Source of the DNA: Trifolium pratense
Taxonomy: Eukaryota; Streptophyta; Magnoliopsida; Fabales; Fabaceae
NCBI RefSeq assembly: GCF_020283565.1
Contig: NC_060061.1
Coordinates: 25,023,362-25,087,361 of the forward strand
Length of the DNA stretch: 64,000 bases
Reading direction: 5' to 3'
Under the pieces are notes generated by a model, which ran no database searches, was not told the origin of the DNA, and was given only the letters and a program-made list of their open reading frames with translations. Below are positions 48,119 to 59,762 of this stretch, piece after piece; position 1 is the first letter of the stretch; every line of letters begins with the position of its first letter. The translations under genes were made by a program, and so were the position numbers.

Positions 48119-51100
48119 TAATATTATATGATTAGAACCCTAAATTTCGGCTGTGATTCATTCAAGCCAATCATATTTGTTTTCCATCGATTCGGTGTTT
48201 TGGATTTTATATAATTGCTTTATTATGAATTCAATTTTGGGTTTGGCATATGTATATTGCAATTTCATGCGATCTTTTATATTATTGTCTCCCACCTTTT
48301 ATGTTTTGATTTTGTGCAATTTCCTTGAACCAAAACCCGATGAAAGAACTTAAAGAAACCAAGTATATTGTTGTTGTAAGCACGAAGCAGCATTGTTTAA
48401 TTGAAGCTTAATGTTTTTTTTTAATTTGTGCTTCGTCTCAAATTGGTTGAGTATAAGCCGATCATATTTGAATTATTTTCATTCATTATAATATTTAATT
48501 TGGGGTTTTCTCCCACTTGATAGAGAATTATAGTTGAATTACCAATCCAAATGTGTTAAAATATTTAAACAAATATTCAACTATTTTCTCTATCACACAA
48601 TGAACATGTCAAATAGATTGCATTTTATCCAGAATAGAACTCTCAAAATTAAATTTAAAATACTCTCACTCAATCGAGTAAATTTTTTAAAAATTGGAGT
48701 ATATAGAAAAAATCATTTAATGATTATGTAGAGAGTTTCCAATTTAGAATATTCTGGAAAATAACAATAAAACTTTCATATATTGCATATTTACTATTTC
48801 AGAAAGGAGTAGTAGATAATAATGAAAACAAATTTCTCCTTATATGCAATTATATAATATATCACACGAGGATAAATAATTGCATCACTAACCTCGAATA
48901 TTGTGACATTTTCATTCTTACAAATAGTGTCAATAAGCTTTTATGACTTTACGATTATCATAAGATCTATGACGGTGTCATCTCTATTCCAATATCAAAT
49001 AATAGGTGAAGTACACAACCTGATCATGTCTACTCTTTCACCGAGAAAACAGAGAACCAATTTGAAAATGCCCCATGACAGTTCTAATTCAAAGTCACAG
49101 TATGGCCATCGTTACGCTACAATTTCCTGTAATTATGCTTGAAAAGCAACGAAAAAATCTCCATACCAATTTAAAGCATTGTCAACTCAGTTAAAATAAA
49201 TGGCAAGTAGCTAGAAATACACAAATAGGGTCTTTTGAAAATAAATTGCAAACAGTACTTTCATGCATCTAGCAAATATTGATCATATATACGATTGATT
49301 GATGAATTCAACAATTGGCCAGTTTAATTAACAATATATGGTGCACCTTTACTCAATCGACTAATATCCATAAAAATATATACACGTACCCTGAATTAGC
49401 CAAAACCAATATTATAAAATTGGCAGCAAACATAAAACCAATACTAGAAACCAATACGATAAAATTAAGCCAAAAGGCTATCAGGAAGAATAAACCCACT
49501 AACAGGGCAGTTTGCAAAACTTGGAACAAACACAAATTTGGGGTCTCACTTTATTAATCCCAAGAATGATTCATTATCAATTTATCAGTTTGCAAAACAT
49601 TGGCAATTTTAAATGTTCCAATAATTAATCATGTAAACGATGCACATGTTTCTTGTAGTACAATTGAATTGAACAACATCATCAAGTAACAAGTAACAGT
49701 TGAGGAAATATGCCAAACAAAAGGTAAATAAATAAACTCTTTGAGGAAAACATGTGAATGGCCAAAACCTCAAACAAATACTAGAAAATTAATTATCACA
49801 CAGATTGGCCAAAACTGAAACAGAAGTCTGCAAAACCATGATTATCGGCTTATCGCAAAACCAAAGCCAAACGGTGTGTATATAAAAGAAGACCGCAAAC
49901 TACAAAGCACAGTGCATGTTTCAAACAAATTTTATTTATTAGCAACACGTTGCATTGAACATAGACCAAACCGATGATGCATAATAGAAGTTACATCACA
50001 TGCATAAAGCAATTCGCCCAAAATTAAAATGAAAGCTTAAAAACTTGCAAATTGCTAAAACCCCAAACAGAAGTATCACTAAGCAATAGAAGTCGGAGAC
50101 ATGTATGGATACGATATGTCCATCGTTGGGAATAACAAATGAACCACAAGAAAATAAATCAGCCGAAAAGTTATTTTCTCTATTGTTTTGGAGCTTGTCA
50201 ATTTAACATGGGTTTTAATAGTTATCAATCCATTGATATAGAATCGAGAATCGGTAAAAAAATTAAAAATAACAAAATCATATGTCTTTGATTTTGGTTT
50301 TAATATGCAAACCATGATTCTTTTTAGTGGGAAAAATACAGAAATTGGGCGACTGATTAAAAAAGAAAACATGAATTTTGATCCACCATTCATTAATACA
50401 ATAATATGCCAAAATAGATTCAACCAATTCCGATTCGAAAAACAATCCAATTGATGACATAATCAAACATGGATTCTAATCAATTGAAATTAGGGTTCTA
50501 ATTCATATGCAAGAGACTATTTGTTTTATATCCTCAATGACTTGCATTGAGGATTTTAATGTCCTATGGTGTTTATTAAAGTTCGAGACTATTTGCTTTA
50601 TATCCTCAATAATATTTCAAATGAAGTCTCATATTATTCCGCTGCATAAATCATTTATTTATTATATTGAGTTGACTGTTTCACAGTAATGATCTCTCAT
50701 GAGTTGACTGTTTCATAATAATGATTTCTCTCTCCCCAACTAAAGACATATAATTATATGTGAAAACTTTTAATTATTGATTCCTATGCAAGAGATTTCG
50801 TGCATTGGTATAGGCCGTTACCATCAAAGTGGGACCGCTTATATCAATTGATGGAATTTTCTTTGTAGTTTGAGGAATGTTTTTAATTGTGACATGTGAT
50901 TTTCTGCCTAAAGGTGATAATTATATGTTGTAGTTAAAAATTAATTTGAGATGAAGTTATTGGAGAATGCGTTGAACGGAGGAATTTGTCAGCCCAAAGG
51001 TGACAACTTTCAAAGCTCAATGTATACTCATTGATTAATTCATCTGAGGTTTTGACTGAGGATTTGACCTTAGTTTGTACATTCTGCCCAAAGGTGATTG

Positions 51101-51307
51101 TACTATTATATTGGCCTCTTTTGATAATACTAATCCAATTTGGTTTTGATTCAAATGAATTTCTCCAGTCATGTTTCCATTGAAATGTTGAACATAATAG
51201 ATCACTTGATTAGTGGGAGATAACTTATATTCTTTTGATATGCTTGATTAGTGGGAGTTTGAATTTTATATTAACTCCTTTTATAAATTTGAAATTATTT
51301 GAAATAT

Positions 51308-51735
51308 AAAAATACTTGAGCTCAGTGTTGTTGGGATCACTATGCCGGTGATCAACACTATTTTGGAGCTGAGGCATTATATAAATAAATATTATAGCTT
51401 AGTGTTGTTGGGATCACTATGCCGGTGATCAACACTATTTTGGAGCTGAGGCATTATGTGAAAACATAAATAAATAAGCTCAGTGTTGTCGGGATCACTT
51501 AGCCGGTGATCAACACTATTTTGGAGCTGAGGCATTATGGTATCTTAAGAACCATGTAATTTCTCTGGCTTTGATGCATTTGAGAGAAATTATGTCTAAA
51601 ATATTGGAGCTCGATGTTGATTAGATCATTATACTGCGGTAGTCAACATTGTTTTGGAGCTTGGACTTGTGGTATCTTATGGACCATAGAATTTCTCTGG
51701 CTTTAAGGCATTTGAGAGAAATTGAGGACTGACGA
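51308..51735 (+). repeat. Internal repeats of the protein-less element
   Basis: Three near-identical units (GTTGTTGGGATCACTATGCC, then GGTGATCAACACTATTTTGG, then AGCTGAGGCATTAT) start near 51319, 51400 and 51483. A diverged fourth starts near 51608. A second phrase, AATTTCTCTGGCTTTGATGC, occurs near 51558 and, altered, near 51690. Confidence 0.85.
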
Positions 51736-52031
51736 AGAAAATGATAGTATGGTTGAGATCACAAACATATCATTTTCTCGCTACACTCTACACAAATGAC
51801 TAGTCGACGGAGTTTGGTGGTATTTGTAACCATGGAAGGTGTTGTGTCGATAATGATATAATTACCGCTATGATTCGATATCATTTAACTTTTGTTGGAC
51901 GGAGTCTTAATTAGATGTTGCATCTTGGGATCAATGTGGCCACGTTAAAATATGTTGTCAACCCGAGAGTCGTTTTCAAAGTGTTTTCTTTAAATTAAAT
52001 ATACACAATTGATTTTGCCCAAGTGGGAGAA

Positions 52032-52490
52032 TGTTATAATATTTTCTAATATTTTGTGGGCTGCAATCAATTGTGGGTTTTGGTTTTAATAAAAATGGGT
52101 TGATGTTGTTGTGATCCATTTGATGATGCTTAAGCCCGATAATTGTGATCAGTAATAATGGGCTTGAACACTAATTCTGATTTGTGTAGAAACAAAGTGT
52201 AGGCCCAACTCTAGAGTCCATGATGGGTGGTACTAGGGTTGTTATCTTATAAATAGATAGGCTAGGTCCCTTTTGTCGTCACGTTGTCAAGCGAACGCTC
52301 ATTTGTTGTCTTCCCCATCAAAGACCTCAAAGACTGGAGCATGTGATAGGCAGAGGAAGACCTTGTCTAGTATATCGATGTTTTCGATATTGGTGCGCTT
52401 CCGGTAACAATGGTTTGTGATTATGATTATCAAGTAAGTGTGTTCTAATTTCATATAATATATCGATCTCTAAATTGTTAATTTATTACA
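52032..52490 (+). repeat. 3' LTR of the protein-less element
   Basis: 459 bp, reads the same as the 5' LTR. Confidence 0.93.
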
Positions 52491-52762
52491 GATGAATGTT
52501 AACAACATTATCTTTTGAATACTTTCTCTAATACTTATTCTCTTAAATAAAATTCAAGTGAATCTCCCTACTCTATGAAGAAAAGACTTTTTTTCAAAGC
52601 AAAGAATTTACATTAATTTCAACCAACTAAAAAAAGTGTTAAAAGATAATGTTGAAAATAGAGTTTTTCTAACACTTGTCTATTCATGTATTACAAAGGT
52701 AATTCTTTATAAAACATCTTACATATTATATTTGTTTTTGTTCTTTTTAGAATATTACAGTA

Positions 52763-53149
52763 CATCAGAATGAATTTAGCTCATAGACAAAGAATTATCC
52801 ATCTTCAAGTAGAAAGTGATTCGAAGATATTGGTCGACATGGTAATAGGAAACTGCAATGTTAACAGAAATATTCCTACTTTGATCAAGTGTATTTGTGA
52901 TCTCAAGAACATGAATTGGCATGTTAAGTTTACCATACATGGCGAGAAGGAAACAGATCAACTGATTGGTTAGGTAATTTCAGTCTAACTTTGAACTCTT
53001 TTGATTTGATGGTTTTAGGGAGTCCTCCTAGAGAACTCCATAGACTCATTTTTTTATGATGTATCCAGCGCTTACATGCCTTGGAGTGTTCGCGCAGTGT
53101 TCTAGTTTTTTTTTGGGCTCTGTCCTCTTTTTGTAATAAAAAAAACTTA
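52763..53149 (+). mobile_element. 5'-truncated LINE (RNase H-like domain) with 12-bp target duplication
   Basis: The 387-bp insert is flanked by AATATTACAGTA at 52751-52762 and 53150-53161. It codes for the tail of an RNase H-like domain found in plant LINEs: LQVESDSKILVDMV, IPTLIKCICDLKNMNWHV. A frame shift near 52940 leads into REGNRSTDWLGNFSLTLNSF and GSPPRELHRLIF. It ends in an A-rich tail (about 53134-53149). Truncation from the 5' side plus a tail is the classic product of target-primed reverse transcription. Confidence 0.9.
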
Positions 53150-53224
53150 AATATTACAGTATATTTTAACTTTTCCATAATTGAATATTATATATTAAAT
53201 TTTCCCTAATTGAGTTATTTACTA

Positions 53225-53781
53225 CTCTCTCCGTCCCAAAATATAAGACCTAGTTGACCACTGCATGTATGTCAATGCACAATTTTGATAATTAATATCT
53301 TCAATTGTCTATTTGTAAAAATTATAAAAACTTGATATTTTGAAAATACTCATAAAAAAAAATCAAACAAGATCTCATATGTTACTCCCTCTAGTCCTTT
53401 TTATAAGGAACACATTGAAAAAATTACACAGACCAAAAAAACACATTTTACATAGTTATTTTCATTTAATACTCTTATAAATTTAAATGTATTTCATGTA
53501 TACCCTTATTTAATTACTCTTAATTCAACTACCTTACTTATTTTTAAGATTCTCTCTCATAATAAATAAGGACATAAGTGAAATTAAGCATTTAAAACAT
53601 TTAAAAATTGATCACAGTTTCTTATAAAAATGATCAAATTTTTTTCCCAAAATATTACTTATAAAAAGGACCGGAGGAAGTAATATTTACATCTATATGT
53701 TATTAAAAAAATACTGTCAAAACAAGATAAATGAATAGTACATTTAGTCAAAATAAGTCTAATATATTGGGACGAAGGGAG
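53225..53781. mobile_element. Stowaway-like MITE hosting a second one
   Basis: Ends CTCTCTCCGTCCCAA and, inverted, CTCCCTTCGTCCCAA, each flanked by TA. The element at 53385-53680 lies inside it. Confidence 0.85.
53385..53680. mobile_element. Nested Stowaway-like MITE
   Basis: Ends CTCCCTCTAGTCCTTTTTAT and, inverted, CTTCCTCCGGTCCTTTTTAT, with TA on both sides (53383-53384, 53681-53682). Inserted into the MITE above. Confidence 0.88.
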
Positions 53782-53789
53782 TATATTTT

Positions 53790-53885
53790 GAAATCTATGT
53801 GAATAAGTGAAGTGTCCGAGATTCGAACATCAACTCTTACACTGTACATATTATGCGATGTCGCTGTCAATTGAACTAAGCGGAA
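53790..53885 (-). mobile_element. SINE family A, partial
   Basis: The minus strand has TTAGTTCAATTGACAGCGAC as an A-box region, a B-box region GATGTTCGAATCTCGGACAC, then ACTTCACTTATTCAC. Confidence 0.6.
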
Positions 53886-54231
53886 TACAATATATTTTGC
53901 AATCTAAACTCATCAATCATATATTTTCCTTAGATAGCCTTCCAAGAGTGCGAATAACATTAGCCACCAAAATACAACACATGAATCAATGCCAAGTTTT
54001 ATTTTTGTTAACTCTAATTTTGAACATTTGATAATTTAAAATTGGACCGTAAAATAAATAAATTTAATTAAAATTTATATTAGAATTGATATTCGTATCA
54101 AATTAAGCAATTTACTGAATCAGATACTGGTGGTAAAATTAAAAAAAATTCAAAATTTAAATTTTCCTAAAAAATTTATCTTCAGAATCTCATTAACCAC
54201 TTAAATTAAATATCGTATCAATACTATTTTT

Positions 54232-54400
54232 TTTTTTTGCTTTTCACCACCAGTTTAATCTGGTTTGGAATTAATTATGATATTAAGTGGTTTAAGTCCT
54301 CTCCCTCCCAATCACAATTGCAGGAATCGAACCATGATCATTTTTACCATATTCAGCACAAATCACCACCAAACCAACTATAAAAATATCAGATTTCATC
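54232..54400 (-). mobile_element. tRNA-derived SINE (family B)
   Basis: The minus strand reads TAGTTGGTTTGGTGGTGATT, then CATGGTTCGATTCCTGCAA, then GGAGGGAGAGGACTTAAACC. It ends in a GCAAAAAAAA tail near 54228. A and B boxes are in tRNA order. Confidence 0.65.
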
Positions 54401-54731
54401 ATAGCACATCAACCTAAAAATCGGTAAACGCACTTAAATGTCTTCCAATACCACACGGCTAAACTCTAACCTCAATAGGAAATAAGTTGTCACAACCAAC
54501 ACACAGCTATTGTGCAACACAGAGGTCGGTGAGTGTACTAACAAAACTCACCCAATCTTTGGTATTCAGTGACTCACCAAAACCGTGTCCCTTTCACTCA
54601 TTCTTATCCAACAATAAAATTTCTTATTTTTTTCTTTCCAAACGATAAAATTGCCTTTTTTGAAAACTAATGCTTACCTGTTATAATATATATTTAATAT
54701 TCTATAGTCTATACTTTATTTTTCTTCTCTA

Positions 54732-54739
54732 TATATAAA
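54732..54739 (+). promoter_or_regulatory. TATA box of the expansin-like gene
   Basis: TATATAAA, about 85-90 bp before the ATG at 54823. Confidence 0.65.
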
Positions 54740-54822
54740 TCACCCTCTTCTCCTTTTCCTTTGTCAACTATGTTTTGTACTTACCCTTCTTCTCATTAAT
54801 CTTCAAAATCATAAAACCATAT

Positions 54823-56833
54823 ATGGCTTTTTTTCTTTGCTTCTTCTTTTTCTTTCTTGCTTCATCTGCCACTGCTTGTGATCGTTGCTTACACCAGTCC
54901 AAAGCTTCTTATTTCAACAAAGCTTCATCTCTTTCATGTAACAATCATTCATTAATAATATGTTTCATTTTTCATCTCTCATTCATAAATAAATTTATAA
55001 AATTATTTTGTTACTAATTGTTTTTTTTTTTTTATATGTAGCTGGAGCATGTGGCTATGGTTCTTTAGCACTTGACTTTAGTGGTGGACACATAGCAGCT
55101 GGTGTTTCTTCAATTTTCCATGACGGAGCTGGTTGTGGTGCTTGTTTTCAGGTTTGTACACAAATCATCACATTAAATTTTTTATTTAGTTTTAAATTGC
55201 AGTTGCAGTCGTCAATGTATTATTCTGAGGCCATAATTGTGGATTCAATGTAATAAGTCACCAGGATCTGTGGCCGCAATTTAAAACTATGATGAAAATA
55301 TGACATTTGAACAAATTAATTATATTTTTAAAAAATTTTGTTGATGTCATGAACATTTTATTTTCCTGAAATTAATGAGCAATTTGTTGCAGGTAAGATG
55401 CAAGAACCAAGCACTATGCACAAAAGAAGGTACAAGAGTGGTATTAACTGATCTTAATCACAATAATCAAACTGATTTTGTTCTAAGTAGTAGAGCTTTC
55501 TCTGCCATGGCTCAAAAAGATATGAGCCAACAAATTTTGAAGCTTGGCATTGTTGACATTGAATACAAAAAGTAAGATACTTAAACCACTTTTTTTGCTT
55601 TACTTTAGTTATAAGTTGTTTCTAGATAGATTTAGCTTTTTTTTTCTTTTGTTAATGTTAGGAGGAGCTTTTGTTTTTTTTCTATATTCTTGATATATGA
55701 TATGCCACATTTTTAGTAGGCTCCACTACCCACCTATCTAGTGGACATTTCCACCGGCCCACTTTGAAAACATAACACCAATGTGTACCAAATATATGAA
55801 CCATTTTTTTTGAAAGTAACCAAATATATATTTTTTTGGTACAAAAAGTAACCAAATATATGAATCTATAAGACAATATATGTAACACAATAATAATAGT
55901 AACGGTCTAATCTGCACTATAATGTAGTGCATAATAATGTAATGTACTAATGTTATAATGTCAGATATTTATTTATGTCTGTGCAACTGTGCAAGCATCA
56001 GATGTGAAGCCATGATTAATTTTATAATGGCTTCAATTTAGACAAGGAGCACTAAATTCAATTTTTTTTTAAAAAAATAGTCTATTGATTAGAAACTTTA
56101 CCTTCAAAGTGAATAAGTGATGTGTCTGAATTCATATCATAGTCTCTACATATATAATATGATGTCTTACCAACTAAGCTAACTTTGTGGACTCAAATTC
56201 ATATATTTATTTATCTTTTATCTTTTTTTGGTTAGATAATCAAATGGAGTGTCCATGATTTGAACTTTAGCCTCTATATATTTTTTGCTGAACACTGATT
56301 TATTCATCCCACGTGGGTTTTAATGTTGCAGAGTACCTTGTGAGTACAAAAAACAAAATTTGGCAGTTCGTGTTGAAGAATCAAGCAAAAAATCAAATTA
56401 TTTAGCAATTAAATTTTTGTATCAAGGTGGTCAAACAGAGATAGTAGGTGTTGATGTAGCTCAGGTATATATTTATTATATGTTACACATTAATATATAA
56501 GCTAAAAATAATTCAACATCATGAAGTGTTTTTATTTGATTTAAAAAATTTATAACTAATTTTTTCCGACTTATTAATTACTACTAGGTTGGATCGTCAC
56601 AATGGACATACATGAGTAGAAATCATGGGGCAGTGTGGGACACAAGTAGGGTTCCACAAGGAGCATTGCAACTTAGGTTAGTGGTTACAGCAGGATATGA
56701 TGGAAAATGGATTTGGGCAAAAAAAGTGCTTCCAGCTGATTGGAAAAATGGAGTGATATATGATTCTGATGTTCAGATTACAGATATTGCACAAGAGGGT
56801 TGTTCAACATGTGATGATGATACATGGTCATGA
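54823..56833 (+). CDS. Expansin-like A protein (EXLA)
   Basis: Five exons: 54823-54937, 55042-55151, 55393-55571, 56332-56464 and 56588-56833. Introns are GT-AG; the joined frame is 783 bp (260 aa, close to the 265 of Arabidopsis EXLA1). A signal peptide (MAFFLCFFFFFLASSATA) leads to the EXLA hallmark CDRC. A double-psi-beta-barrel domain follows with SGACGYGSLALDFSGGHIAA, FHDGAGCGACFQVRC and VLTDLNHN. The C-terminal expansin domain has YLAIKFLYQGGQTEIVGVD, QWTYMSRNHGAVWDTS and GALQLRLVVTAGYDGKWIWA. It would be secreted to the cell wall. The HFD motif of alpha- and beta-expansins is absent, as usual for EXLA, whose wall-loosening activity is unproven. Intron 3 contains a SINE. TATA box upstream and AATAAA downstream; frame intact. 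Confidence 0.95.
56081..56199 (-). mobile_element. SINE family A in intron 3 of the expansin-like gene
   Basis: The minus strand has TTAGCTTAGTTGGTAAGACA, TCATATTATATATGTAGAGA, a damaged B box, and ATCACTTATTCACTTTGAAG. It lies antisense to the gene. Confidence 0.65.
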
Positions 56834-56983
56834 TGATTTAGGAGAAACTCATATGCTGAATTGAATTACTCACATAACATATATATATACATTATAGATT
56901 TTAGGTGGCTTTAATTTTTATCATACTGTGTATTATAGGGCTTACAAACCAACTCATGTAATACCCAGGAATTATTATATCTT

Positions 56984-56989
56984 AATAAA
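56984..56989 (+). terminator. Polyadenylation signal of the expansin-like gene
   Basis: AATAAA about 150 bp after the stop codon. Confidence 0.5.
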
Positions 56990-57261
56990 ATTAAAGAGTT
57001 CTCTGTTGTAACTACTCAATTTCATTACTATGTATATTCTTTGCTTTTCAAAATAATATTCATTTCTCATTTTTTATACAAAAATGAAAACATTTTTTTC
57101 TCAATTTATTAATAAAATAGGGAATTTTGTCGTTATGTTTTAACAATGTTATAACCGATACTCCCACTCATACATTCAAGATATTGGTAATTGTTCGAAA
57201 AGAATGGTCAAAATCATTATTTTAAATATAAAACAAAAATTAAAATTTGTATTTTCTTTGA

Positions 57262-57365
57262 CAGTTTTTTTTTTTTTTTGTCAGATAGTCTAGTAGCTAG
57301 AAATTTCAACATCAAAGTGGATAAATGAGGTGTCCGGGGTTCGAACCCCGATATCTGCATAAAAA
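57262..57365 (-). mobile_element. SINE family A, 3' part with tail
   Basis: The minus strand has a perfect B box in CGGGGTTCGAACCCCGGACA, then CCTCATTTATCCACTTTGAT and TTTCTAGCTACTAGACTATC. It ends in GACAAAAAAAAAAA. The A-box half is missing. This copy shows the SINE tail most clearly. Confidence 0.7.
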
Positions 57366-57934
57366 TAAAATTCTTCAAATCCATCTTCTTTATTTTTTAC
57401 ATGTAAAGTCAGAAGTGATATCGATACTTCACCATTATGAAAATCAATGCTTTAGAACCTTGTTTGTAAATTTCCCCTTTTACTATTTCTATGTTTTATT
57501 TTCCTTGTACTAAAATATAAAAAAATTCAGAAAACCTGAAATCCAAGCCTATGAAACTTAAATTCATCACTATTTATATTGGCTCAATATTATTGGGCCA
57601 GTGGGCTTGACATATATTCTATGTGAATTGTTTTTCGCGCCTCCATATATTCTATTTTTATCAACCTAACACGCCTGTCTGAGTCAACCGATCACAAACA
57701 ACGATACTCAACATCGGGCATCCTTCTTGCATCGCCGTAGTTGATACTACCATTAAATTTCTCCAGTTGGTGCTTCAAATCGCACAATGTAACATCGACG
57801 TTGATCCTAAACAAAGTGGGGTTTCTCTTGGAATAAACAAGCTTTTAAGATTAGGAATAAGACGCCCTGTTCAATATATTTGTTTTTCGTTTACTGGACC
57901 ACTTAATATGGTTCGAGAGTCAATTTTGACATCA
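57366..57934. other. Spacer
   Basis: No gene recognised. Legume-type intergenic sequence, with TATTGGGCCAGTGGGC near 57590 resembling a site II-like GGGCC element. Confidence 0.25.
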
Positions 57935-58040
57935 AGTAGTTCCAGCCTCCTATCGAGCGTAGTTGTGGGGGATCGAATCGTGGTCCTCCCTACCATGTCC
58001 AGCGTCAATCACCATAGGACCAACTATCGATTGATAATCC
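57935..58040 (-). mobile_element. tRNA-derived SINE (family B)
   Basis: The minus strand has TAGTTGGTCCTATGGTGATT, then GGTAGGGAGGACCACGATTC and GATCCCCCACAACTACG, parallel to 54232-54400. Confidence 0.6.
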
Positions 58041-59494
58041 CTAGCTCTCTCATTTATATCATTTTAATTTGGATAAACAACTTATTTAAGCATTTAAAAT
58101 AAAAGCGCTTATCATGAAGTGCTTATTTGTAAGATGTTTCTATTTTTTTTGCAATAAAATCCATTCATTCATATCCTAAAATAGCAACAATATATATAAG
58201 AGATGAAGATAGCTAAATACTCACTCAAGATACATATAAAACTTACCGCCCACAATATAGCTTTAACAAACCAAAATATAAATCTTAGCAACACTAAATC
58301 CTCGCACATATGACCAAATGTCATTAATAGTTTGATATTCAGTCTTTGATGACATTTAACTCCAAAAACAAATATTTGCATGTGTTAGCACAAAAAATGG
58401 CTATATTTGAAAGATGACTGATGTTGCCACATACTGACAGGATATATATTTGCGAGGTTGAGAGAAAATTGACCTTAGTGGTAGCCGCCACAAGCCCCTT
58501 GCTTGAATTATAACATCTATGTATGCCTCCGAATTTGTATATCATTATTTTTGAATCTATAATGAGTCGAAGTTGATCTACCACTCTGAACAAATAAAAC
58601 ACCGCACTAAGATGGAACAACCAAAAAACACCGCACAAGACGACGAACAAAACCAACAACGTCGCACTTATGCGGAAAAAATAGAAAAATAATAACTAAA
58701 ATATATGAATAACATTTATTTAGATAGATGACAATAAGAAACGATGAAGAATGGTGATTCCATATTAAAAAAAAAAGACCCAAAATCGTTTCTTTTTAAT
58801 GGATGAATGAAGAAGAAAATTTAGAAAGAAAATAAAACTTCTCTCACAAAAAATTAAGGCTGGCCACCAATGACAAACAATGAGTCTTGTAAGATGTTTC
58901 TAAAACAAATAAAATAGAGTTGAATTATTTTCTTACAGGCTATGATCGATTTTCTTAATATATTATTGAGAGCTTATAAAAATAAGATAACATTAAGTAG
59001 TTTATAATTTTGGTAAAAAGAAAGTTGTTTTTATAATATTTTTAAGAAAATTCTCTTTAGCATTTGTCCTAATAGATAATCTCACATAATCCGGTAAGGA
59101 GTTGTGCTTGTTGAATAAAAGAAGAAAAAAAAAAAACTCAAATAATCCGGTCTAACTAAGCCATTAGAGATAGCTTATAATGATATACAGATAGCTTACA
59201 AAGGCATCCTTTTCTTTCTCATTATTTTGTAGTATACTTTTTTTTAAAACGTTTTATGTATTTATTTGTCATTTGATTTAACCAACCCATGTTGAACCAA
59301 TTGAGCTAATTGAATCATGAATCAAAGGGTCTTACCAATTTGAACCCCGTCCATTTTTAAAAATATTAATTTAGTGTGTCTCACAAACATAAATAAGTGT
59401 GAAATCAGGATAAAAATTGAAAAACTTATTTCACGGATAAAAATATATTATTCTAAACCAACCATTTTTATATTCGGACATAAAAGTATGATGA
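58041..59494. other. Spacer
   Basis: No convincing gene. A 106-codon minus frame at 58339-58659 lacks any known motif or codon pattern. Confidence 0.3.
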
Positions 59495-59538
59495 TAATAT
59501 TTTATAAGTGGAGTGTCTGATGTTCGAATTTCAGTTTT

Positions 59539-59589
<51 letters not shown>

Positions 59590-59615
59590 AAATGTTAATA
59601 TTAAGTTCACATGAC
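59495..59615 (-). mobile_element. SINE family A with an AT expansion inside
   Basis: TTATAAGTGGAGTGTCTGAT, then TTCGAATTTC and TGCATATATA as in its sisters. The ATATATAAT block is then stretched into an AT tract (59541-59586) before AATAAAATG and GTTCACATGAC. Confidence 0.6.
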
Positions 59616-59634
59616 TAAAAAAATACTTTTTTTA

Positions 59635-59762
59635 TTTTATTTAGTAGCGTAGTGCCTAAAAATTTCATCTTAAATGTGAATAAGTGAAGTGTCGGGGTTC
59701 GAACTCCAATTTCTACATATATAATATGATGTTCCTATCAAGTGAGTCATACTCACGGAAGA
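59635..59762 (-). mobile_element. SINE family A, well preserved
   Basis: The minus strand has ATGACTCACTTGATAGGAAC, CATATTATATATGTAGAAAT, the B box GGAGTTCGAACCCCGACAC, then TTCACTTATTCACATTTAAG and ATGAAATTTTTAGGCACTAC. Confidence 0.7.

Larger units (their letters stand above)
47645..52490 (+). mobile_element. Protein-less LTR retrotransposon (LARD-like), 4846 bp
   Basis: Two 459-bp LTRs (TGTTATAATATT...ATTTATTACA) were compared by eye and no difference was found. The 5-bp duplication GATGA is exact (47640-47644, 52491-52495). TGGTATCAGAGCC (48106-48118), two bases after the 5' LTR, is the initiator-Met primer site, and AAGTGGGAGAA just before 52032 is the purine tract. The 3928-bp interior has no gag, protease, integrase or RT motif in any frame; its longest open frames are short and unlike proteins. 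Instead it holds imperfect repeats, CCCAAAGGTGA phrases and a block of GATCAACACTATTTTGGAGC repeats. A very recent insertion that must have been mobilised by a partner element. Confidence 0.92.

Noticed and set aside
50079..50450. 123-codon minus frame inside the protein-less LTR element
   Set aside because: No motif, AT-driven composition and opposite to the element; not convincing as a gene.
51308..51600. CRISPR-like spaced repeats
   Set aside because: Plant nuclear context, only three or four units, no conserved short repeat with unique spacers; part of a retrotransposon.
57318..57357. Possible tRNA gene from a perfect GGTTCGAACCCC B box
   Set aside because: No acceptor stem or A box in register; it is the SINE tail half.
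57767..58102. 111-codon plus frame
   Set aside because: Its second half overlaps a tRNA-derived SINE on the other strand; no protein family recognised.
58339..58659. 106-codon minus frame
   Set aside because: No recognisable domain, no promoter and no conserved-looking segment.
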